Source of the DNA: Notospermus geniculatus
Taxonomy: Eukaryota; Nemertea; Pilidiophora; Heteronemertea; Lineidae
Length of the DNA: 64,000 nt
Direction: 5' to 3'
NCBI GenBank assembly: GCA_002633025.1
Contig: NMRB01000043.1
Coordinates: forward strand, 447,146 to 511,145
A program made the translations under genes and the position numbers. Of this stretch, positions 11,846-24,092 are shown in pieces; the stretch's first letter is position 1; every line of letters starts with the position of its first letter. A model generated the notes under the pieces. The model was not told where the DNA came from, ran no database searches, and was given only the letters and a program-made list of their open reading frames with translations.

Positions 11846-13629
11846 GATAAAAAGGTGAGGTATGTATTATAATGTACAACACGCGTTCTAATCTAAAATA
11901 AAGACATTTTCCAGAAGAGGAAGAGTCACAATTTATTCTGTTTCGACAGTTTCCAAAAGGTCGACGCCCTCATGATCGGAAAGTCATGAAACTATATTCA
12001 CTGACACCGGACTTTACAATCATGTATGCCCCAACCGTAGAGTATGGTGTCCGAGTGCAGTCTACTCATGGGGGTGACAGATAAGGTCGAGGAATACTAA
12101 ATGATATACACGTATAACTGTAGTATATCATACACATTCATATCATTTACCATCGTGGTAAAAGGAGGGGTCCTTAAGTTCAAACCACTCGAGTTTGGGG
12201 TAAGTGTGTGTAACACGACTGCGAGTAGTTCGCACTTATCCTACCTTGGCTTTCGTATTAGCAGTTTCATCGGGTGCACGGAGTTCTTGCGACCAGCCGG
12301 AATCTTTTACGTCTTTATAATGATGTTCTGGAGATTTTTAGTCAAACTTAATTAACAAAATGTAAATTTTCAAGTTTTGAATTCTTCGTTCTCAGTCATT
12401 TCAATAAAAACAATGTTTTATAAGAAACTTACTAAGGTTGCTTGATTTTTCCATCCCTCCGTTATAGAGTAACACTGATGATAATCGCCAAACTGATGGC
12501 AAGCAATTATTAGGGCCTTTCCCACCTCTACAACAAACCGTCACTGGGACACAGATGCAAAGAACCTTGCACACGTTAGGGACCTTGTGCATATTAGATT
12601 TCAGTCATAGAAAATATTCTTTAGTGAAATTACTTAGTCCACCTTTATACCAGCTAACAAGGTCAAAGAAGAAAAATTCGGAAATTGCATGAAAACAAGT
12701 ACTTGTGGTAAAATCAGGGACAAGGAGCAACATCATCACCAACCATAGGTTCTTGTTCTGAAGTTCACGCTGGTAATAGACTGGAAATGAGTAATAAAGG
12801 TTCACCGTATAGTAAACAAAAGCCGTTTGTGATATTGAGGAAACGAAATAAAACATGGAATGAGAGGACGGAAACAGACTCAGGGTCTCATTAACTGTTG
12901 AAAAAGCCATTGACAGAGAACCGTAAAGCAAATTATTTACCAAAGTTACTGCTTGTTACCAATTAATCAAACTTGCTATTTTGCAAAGATAATGTCTTGA
13001 TGGTTGTTTCAAATGTCATGAACCTCCGCTTTACAAGTCAATACCCGGCCCTTTCTCCTTCTTACCGTTCTAACGACACTGCTCTGTCACAGTCTTCCCT
13101 CACGGTGTAAACACTTCACATATACACCGATACCGCGGCGGAGTATTAATTTCCAAGTTGATTGAAAATATTGACACACATGACAAGTTTATCAAAAGTC
13201 GCAACAAATCAGATTTGTTGCAGCCAACGTTAATTTCCCGTCTACTTCCCCCTGGCCTTCCGATGTGGAGCCCGTGGACAATGCCCAGATGGTTACCTAC
13301 AGAACGCTCCCGTGTTCTCCCGTGTAACCTTCGCTAACTGACGGAAGGTGCACGCAATGCAGCCTGTATAATCGGCGTCGGAAAAAGGAAATGGCCTTCT
13401 GTCAACAGGCAGCCTTCATTAGGTTTTAATTAAGTAAACTTATTAAGCTCCTCACTTCTGGATTTCAATGGCTCCCTCGCTCGTGACGGTAAAAAAGCTG
13501 GCAGAAGTTGGCGAGCGTCACTTTCAGTCAGAGTGTCAAGCGGTGATTTGCGGAGCAAATCTATAATTACAATCTGAAACTACTGCTTTTTTAATTCAAA
13601 CGGTTTTCATTACATCACTTCATAAAATC
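11846..13629. other. Gene-free stretch
   Basis: No gene is recognised. The minus-strand frame at 12605-12943 (112 codons) is hydrophobic, with several Phe/Leu-rich runs, but has no family signature. No inverted or tandem repeat stands out. Confidence 0.4.
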
Positions 13630-13799
13630 TATAAATCAAGAAGTCAACTTCCAGAATCTTACGAATTTTCGACCCCAACCAGGGTCTTCCTCAGGCACCT
13701 TTTGAAAAGTCTCTCCAACTGAACTCAGTGCCTGAGGAAGACCCCGGTTGGGGTCGAAAATTCGCAAGATTCTGGAACTTGACTTCTTGATATTTATCA
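13630..13799. mobile_element. Fold-back element with GACCCCGGTTGGGGTCGAAA arms
   Basis: The left arm runs ATCAAGAAGTCAACTTCCAG, AATCTTACGAATTTTCGACC, CCAACCAGGGTCTTCCTCAG; the right arm is its complement with few mismatches, ending CTTGACTTCTTGAT. Arms are about 65 bp round a ~35-bp centre. Non-coding MITE-like structure; only one copy is in the window. The short minus-strand frames over it are translations of the arms. Confidence 0.8.
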
Positions 13800-13931
13800 T
13801 TTTGTGTGTCAATTTTTGTGCTTTCTCGTTCTTTGGATACTTCATAACATCTCTTAGTTTCCACGCTAGCTGTATTTCTACCCTCAGAAAATATGGATGA
13901 AGTCATGGTATTCATTTTCAGAATGAGAATC

Positions 13932-14226
13932 TTAAGGTGCCCGCAGGTCGACATTGCGTCCTGAAGCAACTCGCGGCAACTAGATTTCCGGCGATGGAAG
14001 CAACTCGGAGTGACTGATCAGTTGCCGATTTTGTCGAACTGAGCGCGCTTGAGTCTCCGAGCAACTGCCGGATGTATCATGAGCGTGCTGTTCGAGGTAT
14101 AACTGCCAGTTGCTCCGAGTTCCTCTCAATGGCTGAAATGTCGACCTGCGCGTGGTGGGTTTTTTTATCTGCGACGGATCCGTCGAGTTGTTTCAAGACG
14201 CAATGTCGACCTGTGGGCACCTTTAA
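13932..14226. mobile_element. TTAA-flanked fold-back element ending GGTGCCC
   Basis: TTAA at 13932-13935 and 14223-14226 bracket GGTGCCCGCAGGTCGACATT and AATGTCGACCTGTGGGCACC. The arms continue through GCGTC.TGAAGCAACTCG and its complement. The interior adds a second inverted layer (GCAACTCGGAG with CTCCGAGTT and CTCCGAGCAACTG). Length is about 290 bp, no coding capacity. TTAA duplication is the mark of piggyBac-type transposition; assigning it there is inference. Confidence 0.8.
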
Positions 14227-17155
14227 ACTCCTGTCTTCTTCAGCTCATTCGAATGAATAAGTTCATGGTGTAGCCTACTATAGATTTCGTCTTGACGAAA
14301 GGAGGCTAAGGAAGTCCTAAGCGAAATTGGTTCATGACCTCGCCTTCAAGTGAACTCAACGAATAAGGATTTCGACCGGGTTGACAAGAGTATGGGTCTG
14401 AAAACTAAGTACATTTAATATCACTACAAATGACTAAATCCTGTTCCTTCTTTCCCGTCTAAAAAGCGAATTACGGATGAGTAAACACACAGTGTAGATA
14501 TCGATATGTGAAGTATTGTCAAACAGAATTGGATAACTTGTTGTCTCGTCCATATATCGTTTACTTGTTGGCTTGCCTTCACCGAGTTACTCGTCCTATA
14601 ACAAAACCTTTCAATGTAATCCCGTCTGGCCTCAAGACCCCGGGGTTCAGGGGGTACAAGTGGTCCGATTACAGCCACTGACCGCTTTTCAAAACCTCAC
14701 AATAGATGCATCAAAAACTGAGTCGTCTTTCCTTTTTCCGGACAATGCAACAGAACGGTTGAATTGACCCGTTTCTCTTGATTTCCAGCTATATCGGGTT
14801 CTGCAGTGGAACATTGGGATGGGTTTTCAAGATGTCAGGTTTGGAAACTCTTGTAAAATTGACATTCTATCATCTCCGGTGGCGGTAAGTGGGAAAAGAG
14901 GTTTGTCCGGGGGACACTGTTGAAACGTCATTTTTGAAAGTTTCAAAAATGACCATGAGATTCGTGGCCAAAGTTTGTTTCAGAAACAAATTTTTGCTAT
15001 GAATCTCATTGAGTATTGGGTACCGATTATGAGCCTCGCGACCAGTATCATTTTTAGAGGACACATTGTCTTCCTGAGGGTTAAAACCAGAACAACAACG
15101 GTGATTGACCAGTGCTGTTGACCGCAGCCGCAAACATAGCTAAACCATGGTCGAGGGCGTTACCAATAAAGATCCAAGACTCGGTGTCCGACAATCGATA
15201 CAACACCATCCATCAATCGATCGGCGTGAGAGGAGGAGATGATTGAGTAAGACGGGTCAGAACATCAGCAAGTCTTTGGGGACTTCTAGCCAGATCAACA
15301 TAACATGCCGAAAGTTATTTTCGTAGAAACATCGTGAACTAATTTGCCACTTTGTAAATACCCATCTTTTTTCAATCAGGTACTAACTGGGATTGCTCCT
15401 GGCGCTAGAGTAGCGAGCGAGCTAAAACTATGCCGTTCCGGAACAATTTCCATAAACCCAAGAAAACCATTTGCGATAAATTTCTGAGGTTAATAAGCCA
15501 ACCTTTCACTTTCTAGGCGATTTGTACCAATTTTCTTGCAATTTCCATATATTTGCCTGGTGTGTATGAGAAGCCATCGCTTCCGTTATTAGCGGAAGCC
15601 ACCAGCAGACGATACAGACTCTCGCAGCAATGCCGTTAATTGAATATTGCCGCCATCTTTGGTGATCATCTGCCGTCGGAGGGTTATGATAATGCGGACA
15701 GACGACAGATTTCATCGTGATACGGTAAGTCGGTTGAATCACGTGACCTCTTGTCATGACTACCCTTGTCATTCTTTGTTTACTCTGCTTCGCTCCACAA
15801 AATGACGATGTCACACTTTTTTATATTTATGATAGCAAAAATAGATATTTTTGATGATAGGTTTATTTGATCATTTTATTTATTTATTCATTTGTTCTAT
15901 CTATGACAGTTATATTCGTTGACTCAGTGCTCGCAATCACAAAAGAACAAATGCCCGGATGTTAGGACATCAGCACTAATTGCAATTAAACAAATTAGAA
16001 AATAAGTAACTCCGTGATTTGACTTTTCTCGTCCCCGTATTTGTGCTTGAGACTGACAACAAATGCGCTATATAGCTTTCTAAAAGCTCCGTCTAATGGC
16101 CCGGCGTATGATTAATAAACAAAAAGTTAAGGAAAGATATACAAAACTAGATTTTAATGGCATTTTTATTTGCTGTCACAAGTTTAACAATGCGAATCCA
16201 TAGTCAATTAAAGAAAATGTCACATTGAGCTTTCTACCTGTATTAATTCCTCTGATGATTGTGTTCTCTGTGTTAGTTGTTCGTACCCTCCAACCCCGCC
16301 CAGTCAGCCGTTGCTAGAGAAAAAAGGATAAACTGTCAGCACGGTATGTCATCGTGGGGAATCGGGATCTGTTTTACCGACTTGAATAAATACAGGGTAA
16401 TAATGTACAAATAAATGATTGTACAGAATACAAAATTACTTGATGAAGTATGAAATGAAGTGTTTACACAGAGTCGGCGTGGAGCGAATAGTTGCTGAGG
16501 ATGGCTGTCAGATTGAACTGCGCAATATGACCAATAGTATAAGACGACTGGATCGGGGTTTGTCGAACGTCTTCTGATTTGTGTATTACTGAAGTTGTTT
16601 ATCATGACTTAATGATATACCAGATCACACAGAGAAAAAAAATCAAACCAAATCAGGCATTTTTTCTCATCCATGAGAAATCTGGCAATGTATATGTTTG
16701 TATGCACGACAGCGTGTTCATTCAGTGATGTAGAGATATGAAACAGATAACTGCTCATTACCAAGTTCATCGAGGAAAAGGCTGAACCATTGACCAGTGG
16801 ACAACACAAGGTTCAACATGAGTCACAATCAAGTCTATGGTTAGATTGTCAGGTAATTATTATTGAAGGTACACACCAATCTACTGACTGTAATCAAGCC
16901 AACTTGTCGTCTCGTGTTGCAGTTGTTACAATCTTCAATGACACCACATCTAATGCAATCAGCGTGGTCATCATCAGATTGGATGGAAACCTACCGATTA
17001 TGTATACTAATTAATTTCCTAATTACCGGGTTTAGCGGTATTTATGAAGAAACAATAGAATTACTGGGCATTGTGGATGAAATTCACACCTGAGTCGACA
17101 GGCTCAAGCCGTTCACTTCCCTTCAATCGATAGGACTCTGGTGAGTTTCCTCGAT
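14227..17155. other. Gene-free stretch before the assembly gap
   Basis: No gene is recognised on either strand; the longest frames (about 100 codons) have no domain. A small hairpin, CTTCCG with CGGAAG, lies near 15580-15600. Otherwise it is AT-rich and unstructured. Confidence 0.4.
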
Positions 17156-17217
17156 NNNNNNNNNNNNNNNNNNNNNNNNNNNNNNNNNNNNGGGGGGGGG
17201 GGGGGGGGGGGGGGGGG
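17156..17217. other. Assembly gap followed by a 26-base G run
   Basis: 36 N (17156-17191) run straight into 26 G (17192-17217). The true sequence and length here are unknown. Reading frames crossing it encode artificial poly-proline or unknown residues and were ignored. Confidence 0.95.
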
Positions 17218-17747
17218 CGGGGATTCAGAAGATAAATAACGAACAAGTACCAACCCGTGGCAATCGCTGATTGTGAGTTCGGCCGAGGTTGGAATGCATG
17301 GCCCAGTTGGAATTGGTGCACACAACGGGTGCAGTAAGGAGAATTTAGAAAGCAATCCAACAACACTGCTAAAAAGTAAAATTGCGACCACAACAAAGTT
17401 TTCTTCGCAAATTAAACCACCCGTTGCATCAGGATATGGTAGCCTGTAATACCATGCCGAATTTCGAGGCAAAAAGCTCCTGAGTGTGATTTATTAAGCC
17501 GTCTTCTAGCATTATCGTTTGGATACTCTCGTTGCCAGCATTGTCTCCAGTCCAAGAGATGTATTTCATAAAAGGCGAGGCTACTGTGCGTGAGGAGGTA
17601 CAATATCACCGCCAGACGAACTTGACGGTTTTCTAGATACCTACTCAAGGAAGTCGTGGACGACAACAAGCAGCTGAAAAATTCGATTGTCGCGTTTATT
17701 CTTTGGCAATAAAGTTGACTACTTTGCTGTTACTGCAGCTAGACACG
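17218..17747. other. Gene-free stretch after the gap
   Basis: No gene or repeat is recognised between the gap and the duplicated block. Confidence 0.4.
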
Positions 17748-18204
17748 CAAAGTGTGCATTTCCACGCTATAATACATTACAATTGACGACCACCACTCCT
17801 CAGACATGTCAGAGTAGGGAGCATAGGAACATGGAAAATACACACCATGCAGCAGTCGTTATCCGTATCCCACTGCAATGTCACCTTTAAGATAATTATC
17901 TTATAGTTTGGAGCAAAAAGTTAGGTTCCAAGATTTGCAGGGAGCCAACAGGATGGTAAACCTAAGTTGAACCGTGTCAATGGTAACCCCTGGATGTCGA
18001 GGTAACGAAATAACAAAGAAAGGGCATGGCCTCGCCGAAGCCTGATAGACTACCAAGCACTGTCACGCTTGACTACACTTTAAAGAATGCCCGTGGACGA
18101 AAAGGATCGGAGCGTCGATGGCGACCTCACTGGCCAACCCTCGTTTTTGGTCCAAATATAGGAATCTATGCGAACTTGAAACCTCAAAAAAGAGTTCTCG
18201 CAAC
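17748..18204. repeat. Tandem duplication, unit 1
   Basis: From CAAAGTGTGCATTTCCACGC to GAGTTCTCGCAAC this ~457-bp block is repeated almost identically at 18329-18777, with a few substitutions and small indels. The period is about 580 bp at the left end and 572 at the right. A short frame in it (MASPKPDRLPSTVTLDYTLK...) has no recognised homology. It may be a real recent duplication or two haplotypes placed in series by the assembler. Confidence 0.9.
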
Positions 18205-18328
18205 GGTCCGATTAGACCTCCGTTAAACGATTCACTTCCTGTTCGTGTAGGCTTTGAGGGCCGTATTTGGCTTTTTGGTCCGGGGGGGCAGAAGACCTTT
18301 TTTGCCGTTTTTTTGCCCAAATCTGCAN

Positions 18329-18777
18329 CAAAGTGTGCATTTCCACGCTATAATACATTACAATTGACGACCACCACTCCTCAGACATGTCAGAGTAGGA
18401 GCATAGGAACATGGAAAATACACACCATGCAGCAGTCGTTAACACTGCAATGTCACCTTTAACATAATTATCTTATAGTTTGGAGCGAAAAGTTAGCTTC
18501 CAAGATTTGCAGGGAGCCAATAGGATGGTAAACCTAAGTTGAACCGTGTCAATGGTAACCCCTGGATGTCGAGGTAACGAAATAACAAAGAAAGGGCATG
18601 GCCTCGCCGAAGCCTGATAGACTACCAAGCACTGTCACGCTTGACTACACTTTAAAGAATGCCCGTGGACGAAAAGGATCGGAGCGTCGATGGCGACCTC
18701 TCTGGCCAACCCTCGTTTTTGGTCCAAATATAGGAATCAAATGCGAACTTGAAACCTCAAAGAAGAGTTCTCGCAAC
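18329..18777. repeat. Tandem duplication, unit 2
   Basis: Second copy of the preceding block. It begins immediately after a lone N at 18328, which is what an assembly join looks like. Compared with unit 1 it lacks a short segment around 18440 (ATCCGTATCCC in unit 1) and has small differences near 18735. Beyond GAGTTCTCGCAAC the two copies diverge completely. Confidence 0.9.
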
Positions 18778-21028
18778 ATGGAAGGAACCTTGCTAGGCCT
18801 AACCGGGCCGTTGCGCCAAACTCGTTCCTACTGCCGATACTTTTTACAATCCTGTCATCCTCTCTATTCCTGTTGGGGACATCTTGTTCTTTCTTGCTTG
18901 TTTTTCTGGATAGCCTTGAATGAGAGTCCGTACCTTCATCACTTAATGATCTTGATTACTAGGTGATTATGGCAAAACATCTGCTTCCTTCCTTGACGGA
19001 TTCTTAAGTACACCGTACGATACACATGTTTTCAGATACCAGCACATAAATAGGGTCAAACACTGATTTCTCTCACATCAAACCATGGGTGTTCGTCACT
19101 CTACCCCGCTCAGGCGGACCATTAGACAGACATCGGAACAACTCCACGTCATCAGGAAAGCTCTTTTTTTCTCCTCGGCATCTGATTTGGTGATTTTGCT
19201 GTTCTCTCTTCCGGCTCGATGATAGATCGTATTTACGAGTAGCACTTAGTTGTAAAGAGCTTCGTGATTATGGAGTTTCATGCAACGTTTTATTCATTTG
19301 TCCTAATGAAAGAGAAAAACAAACTCGATTTGGGAGATGAATAATTAAACGTCTTCCAACACTGGCAGGTGAAGAATTCTCGTCGACAGTTTATCATTTC
19401 TCTAATCCAAGTCATCACTATTAATCACGTAAAACAACGCTATATGGAACGCCAACGCAGCAAGTCGACGTAGACGATTTTAGATGCCAGAAGGCGGCCA
19501 CCTTCCACTAGATGATGGGAACTAAGCATCGGGTGTGAAAACACAAAGGGGAAACTCGTTAAAGACTGCAGTTGTGTGGCGGACAAGGTCGTGAATGTGT
19601 ACATACATGTACTTGACCGGAAACCTGGGCGTGCCCATTTGGTTGTGTTGGTTCATATGTGACAGCTGGGAGTTGAAGTGCATTCGAAACAATAGAAATA
19701 TCACACAGACTTGTTTAGAAGACACTTCAACAATTATTTCATATGAATCTACCTCAATTGATCAACAAATGAGTAGCTTTTGGAATGAATTCTGATGGGA
19801 AACTTCAACAAATCATTGGAAGTTGGACACATTCGGTTACATTTTTTGAACAAACATCTCGGTACAGAGTTCAAAACATTGCGATACTGTTGTAGAAAGA
19901 TACATGCGTCCTTGGCGTTGACAACTGTGTACCATATCATTGCAAGGAGGAAAGCTAGGGTGAACAAGGGAGGCGTTGGCCACGATAGAGTTGTCAGCCA
20001 TCAATGACGTTTGGCTGAGAAACAAATACATGTATCTGCCAATAGGTGGCTAACTAAAATGCATGACTCGCCCTACATGTAGGCCCTACATCGCTTCATG
20101 AGACACCTGTTTTGTCGCAATGAGATCGAGACGGCTCTTATGAAACGTTGCCAAAAGAGGTTTAGGCCTATATGTGTGCTGGAATTTTACCAAACATTAT
20201 AACGTGGTCGACATGCCGTCTTGCATCAGATTGTTTACCAAGGCGTGCTATACAGTCTCACCATTTAACAGTGCGTGCGGTGAATAGCTGCAGCATTTTA
20301 GATACGATGTTTCTCGAAATATAAGACATACTATCCGCTATTTTAGATTTAAATGCACTGGGTAACCCCCGGGTAACCCTTAGCAAACAAACCGTAGCAC
20401 CTGAGACCATGGAGTAAACAATAGCACGTACAACTCTGTTGAAGTGATGGTGAATTGGTGACATTGTATGCAAACAACTACGATAGGTTTGTACCTAAAG
20501 CGACTTTCCTGCCCTGTACTTTATACCCTTGGCACGTCCGTCACATCTGATCAGAATTCCTGAGTATGAGAATTGGCCAAGCCTTCCACCTATAAGTGGC
20601 ACACTATTCTTATTTGAGACGATGTAAATGCCAAGAATATTGTGATGAAAGTTTGGCATAACACTCTTGAAATATGTACGATCAACACGTTGCAGTAGTT
20701 CATACTTTATAACCTGGGTTTAACATGTTTGAGTGGTTGTCATAGTAGGTGCATGAAGTGAAGAGGAGAACACATTTAAATCAGTATTGACCAAAGTTAT
20801 TCCGACACATTGACGAAACCACTTCAAATGCTTGCGAATACGAGTAAAGTAATCAATGAAAACAGCTTTATAAGGTGTTACTGAAGGTAGACAGCAAGAT
20901 GTGAATGTTGGATTCTTCAATGGCTGTCCATTTGAGGCTCACAGAAATTAGTAAAGCCAACTGAATTTAGCCCAAGTGATACGCGTGTTGAACAACAGCA
21001 AGACTATTGGTAGGAAGTTGAGGACATC
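18778..21028. other. Gene-free stretch
   Basis: No gene is supported. TACATGTA palindromes occur near 19604, 20026 and 20072. A compact palindromic motif, GGGTAACCCCCGGGTAACCC, lies at about 20360-20379. Short frames near 19.5-20.0 kb overlap each other on both strands and show no domain. Confidence 0.4.
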
Positions 21029-21192
21029 GGGCCGATTTTTTAAACGATGGCTAAGATAACCATCGGGTTTCATTAACCCTCTAACCAAACATTCTAAAAG
21101 TCAAAATGTTTACTTTGGTTAATTCACGGTTTGTCAGAAAAGCCGATGGTTAAACCGAGGTTTACCTTAACTATCGTTTAAAAAAATCGGCC
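21029..21192. mobile_element. Fold-back element, GGCCGATTTT family, copy 2
   Basis: It starts GGGCCGATTTTTTAAACGAT and ends ATCGTTTAAAAAAATCGGCCC. The arms keep pairing through GCTAAGATAACCATCGG and CCGATGGTTAAACC. About 164 bp, non-coding. Arm sequence aligns with the element at 1306-1512 (GGCCGATTTT, GCTAAG, ACCAT.GG). Confidence 0.85.
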
Positions 21193-23112
21193 CATCGTCT
21201 TTTAGAACCAACCACGATTTTATTTTGACCTTTTGCCACGACCATGGCTTCTGAGGCCCATTATAATTGTAATGAAACATGAACCCTACCATTCAACCAT
21301 TATCCCATGCATACATTTCCATCTACAACCAAAACAGCTAAAAGCGTGTGCGTGCGATATCATGTTTTTTACCATGTTTAAAACGTTTTAGTGAGACAAA
21401 GGTTGGTTGCACAGTTCCTGATCAAATAGAAAATGAATAAAATGACCCCTGGTGTGGAGATTTATCGATTGTTCAAAACTCAAATATAGTTACTGGGAAA
21501 ATGCATCCGCCTACGGGAGCTGAAACAATAGAAAGCGTCAATACATCTGTTGGTGCTTCATTTCAATACGACTTTTGATTGTTATAAGCTTCGACTCCAA
21601 GTTGGCTGGTTCGACATGAAATGCATTTTGAAATCCATAACGGATTACATTAAACAATCAACACACTTCCATGAGTAAATACAATAAATACATTTGGTTA
21701 GTTATCTCTTTATTCGACTGTGTTCCTGGCCGTTTCCAACGGAGGATTATTACTCATAATGAAACAATGCAAATGAGTGCAAACTGGTTAAACTTTAATG
21801 GAAAAACAGTTACATATGTACCGGTAGCGAATGTTCTTGTTTGGCAACGAGCTCAGTCGATAGATGCGCACTAACGGACGGGACACGGTACCAACATTAT
21901 TCCATCGTGTGTCACTAACATTTGAAGGTGACTAGGAGCTTCAAAGTTCAGTGCAAATAAATTATAAATTGATAGGAGTGCAAATAGCCATACATAGTTC
22001 TCTAAACGATCTCAACTCGTTACCGGACATGTGTTAGCAGATCAATGGTTATAACGAGTAGATTACAAGCAGCGAATTCCAAAACTCAAAATAACCGGGT
22101 ACCGGTACATGTAATTGAAGGAAAATACTCCTCAGATACAGTGTTTTCAAGTTAGAGTCACGGCAGCGTCGTATAGGTAAGGCCTACATTAACAGTTCAA
22201 TTTATCTCAGCTTTGTGATGTCCTGCATCCAGTATGATGGACGACCTAAGCCATCATGGTGTGGGGAAAGGATGACGATGAAAATGGTCCAACAAAACAG
22301 AGAATCGTGAGTTGGTAAGAAAATGACTAGTGCTGATGAATGCCCCTTCAACTCAAAACAAATGGAGCGGAAAAGACCATTCAAATGTAGAATCGTTACA
22401 GCTGGTTTTATAATACGAAAATTGATTTGTTCATCGCACGCTATAATCTTTTGTCTGTGTCTACGGTACCATTATATTAAGCCGTTGCCGGGTGTATTAT
22501 TGAAAACAATAAACAGTTTATGAATAATTGATCTTAATTACCTGAGAGAGACACTAAGCTATCGCAATTTCACTGTCACCGGCAAATATTTATACGTGGA
22601 TGTATAGTACAATCAATTAACTCATTTTCTTTGTTCGGGTGTTTACAAAAACACCGGTTTGAATGTAAAATATGACAGTGATGTATTAGAGTAACAGAGT
22701 AGGAAAGAGTTGAATGGTTTTTTAACGTCATTTCGTATGCTGCAGCAATTTCCAAAGTGGTTATGTATCCCGGTAGTCTATCAGAGGCTCTTTTTAGGGA
22801 CGTCAGGAATAGGAAGTAGATTATCTACTGGTATGACTGGCTATCCGGGATCTTTACAGTCGAAAGTTGAACAATAGTTGGACCTGGAGGCCATTGGTGA
22901 TGACGACCTTAACTTGGAACCTACAGTATCGCCTGTATAAATAGTAGGCCTATGGCTGACCCCGACCATAACCATTCGAGGGCTGAATCTAATCCTAACC
23001 TCACCCCACCCAAGCCTCCTCGCTAACTCCTTTGGCCTATGCCCCATATAAACCCTTTTAACCACTTGGCCTAGGCTGGTGGTGGTGCTCTAGAGGATCC
23101 AATTTACGTAAT
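21193..23112. other. Gene-free stretch
   Basis: No gene is seen. TACATGTA occurs near 22105 beside GGGTACCGGTAC. TAGGCCTA-like motifs occur near 22180 and 22944. Confidence 0.4.
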
Positions 23113-23254
23113 CCTGGGCCCAGTTGCACAAAGAATCTTAAGTCTAAGAAAAAACTTAAGTCTGAAATGAAGCCATCTGATTTGCTGAAACCTGGTCACA
23201 TGATGACTTAAGTCAAACTTTAGACTTAAGATTCTTTTTGAAACTGGGCCCTGG
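23113..23254. mobile_element. Fold-back element ending CTGGGCCCAGTTGCACAAAG
   Basis: Left end CTGGGCCCAGTTGCACAAAG then AATCTTAAGTCTAA; right end TTAGACTTAAGATTCTTTTT then GAAACTGGGCCC. An inner pair, AAACTTAAGTC with GACTTAAGTC, adds a second stem. About 140 bp, non-coding. The tip resembles that of the element at 28.9 kb (GGTTGCACAAAAC), suggesting related elements. Confidence 0.8.
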
Positions 23255-23932
23255 TTTTGTCGTATGTTTCTCACTTATATTCCTAAGGCCACCATTCTTT
23301 TTCACACCGGCAAATAAAATTTTCATGAGAATAGGCAGAAGTGGATGTTAGGAAGGGTAACTGGAGGAATAGCGCGTGCAGGCTTGGAACGATTGGATGG
23401 AGCGTCTGTCAGACCGAAATTCGCCCATTCACACCTAGAGGATGGGCGTTTCCATGGCGTTCAGAGAAAAGAGATTCGCCCGACCAGAGACAGCTGGGTG
23501 GGCTGGAGCTCAAGCCGCGTTTCATTGGAATCTGCACTCGAAATCACCACTTGGTAAAGCCCAATTATAGTTGGCATCGGTAAAGACCATAGAAGACAAT
23601 GGTTCGGGAGACACCTGCAGTTGACTACAGCAGCCAGATAAAGTGTGGTGTGGTTGTTTGGACGAGGTGATGTTGGTGGGCATTGTCTTAGATCGAGTTA
23701 GAATTCATACTCACTGAAGGTGCAGACAGTGTGAGTGCTGAGGTGGAACCCAGGCCGGATCGTATCTGGCAAATCTCGTTTACATCACGTGACTCTCTAT
23801 CACATTAGAGAGGTTTCAGAGATCCTCCAGCTATTAGAGGGTAACACTAACGTTAACACCATTGATAACTTGTGCTGTAGGCAAAATGAGTAGCGATGTA
23901 ACATAAGTGTTACCGTAAGGCCAATCCCTCAA
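23255..23932. other. Gene-free stretch
   Basis: Two overlapping + strand frames (23341-23583) have no recognisable domain. No repeat is seen. Confidence 0.4.
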
Positions 23933-24092
23933 TAGGGAGGTTTAGAAATCAAATAATAAACGTAACCGTTAACGACAACGTTATTTTTGTACAGAAAATG
24001 CAATATAAAATCTGGTTACTATAGTAATGTGTAGTAAAAAAATAACGTTGTCGTAAAGTTTACGTTTATCGTTCGATTTCTAAACCTCCGTA
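23933..24092. mobile_element. GGGAG-family MITE, copy 2
   Basis: TA-flanked, with ends GGGAGGTTTAGAAATC and GATTTCTAAACCTCC. Arms contain AACGACAACGTTATTTTTG and AATAACGTTGTCGTAAAG. The central segment is inverted relative to the copy at 10.7 kb (TGCAATATAAAATCTGG instead of CCAGATTTTATATTGCA), so the two are inserted in opposite orientation. Non-coding. Confidence 0.9.

Noticed and set aside
17061-17472. Two minus-strand frames of 111 and 119 codons with poly-proline
   Set aside because: They read through N bases and a 26-base G run; the proline tract is an artefact of the gap edge.
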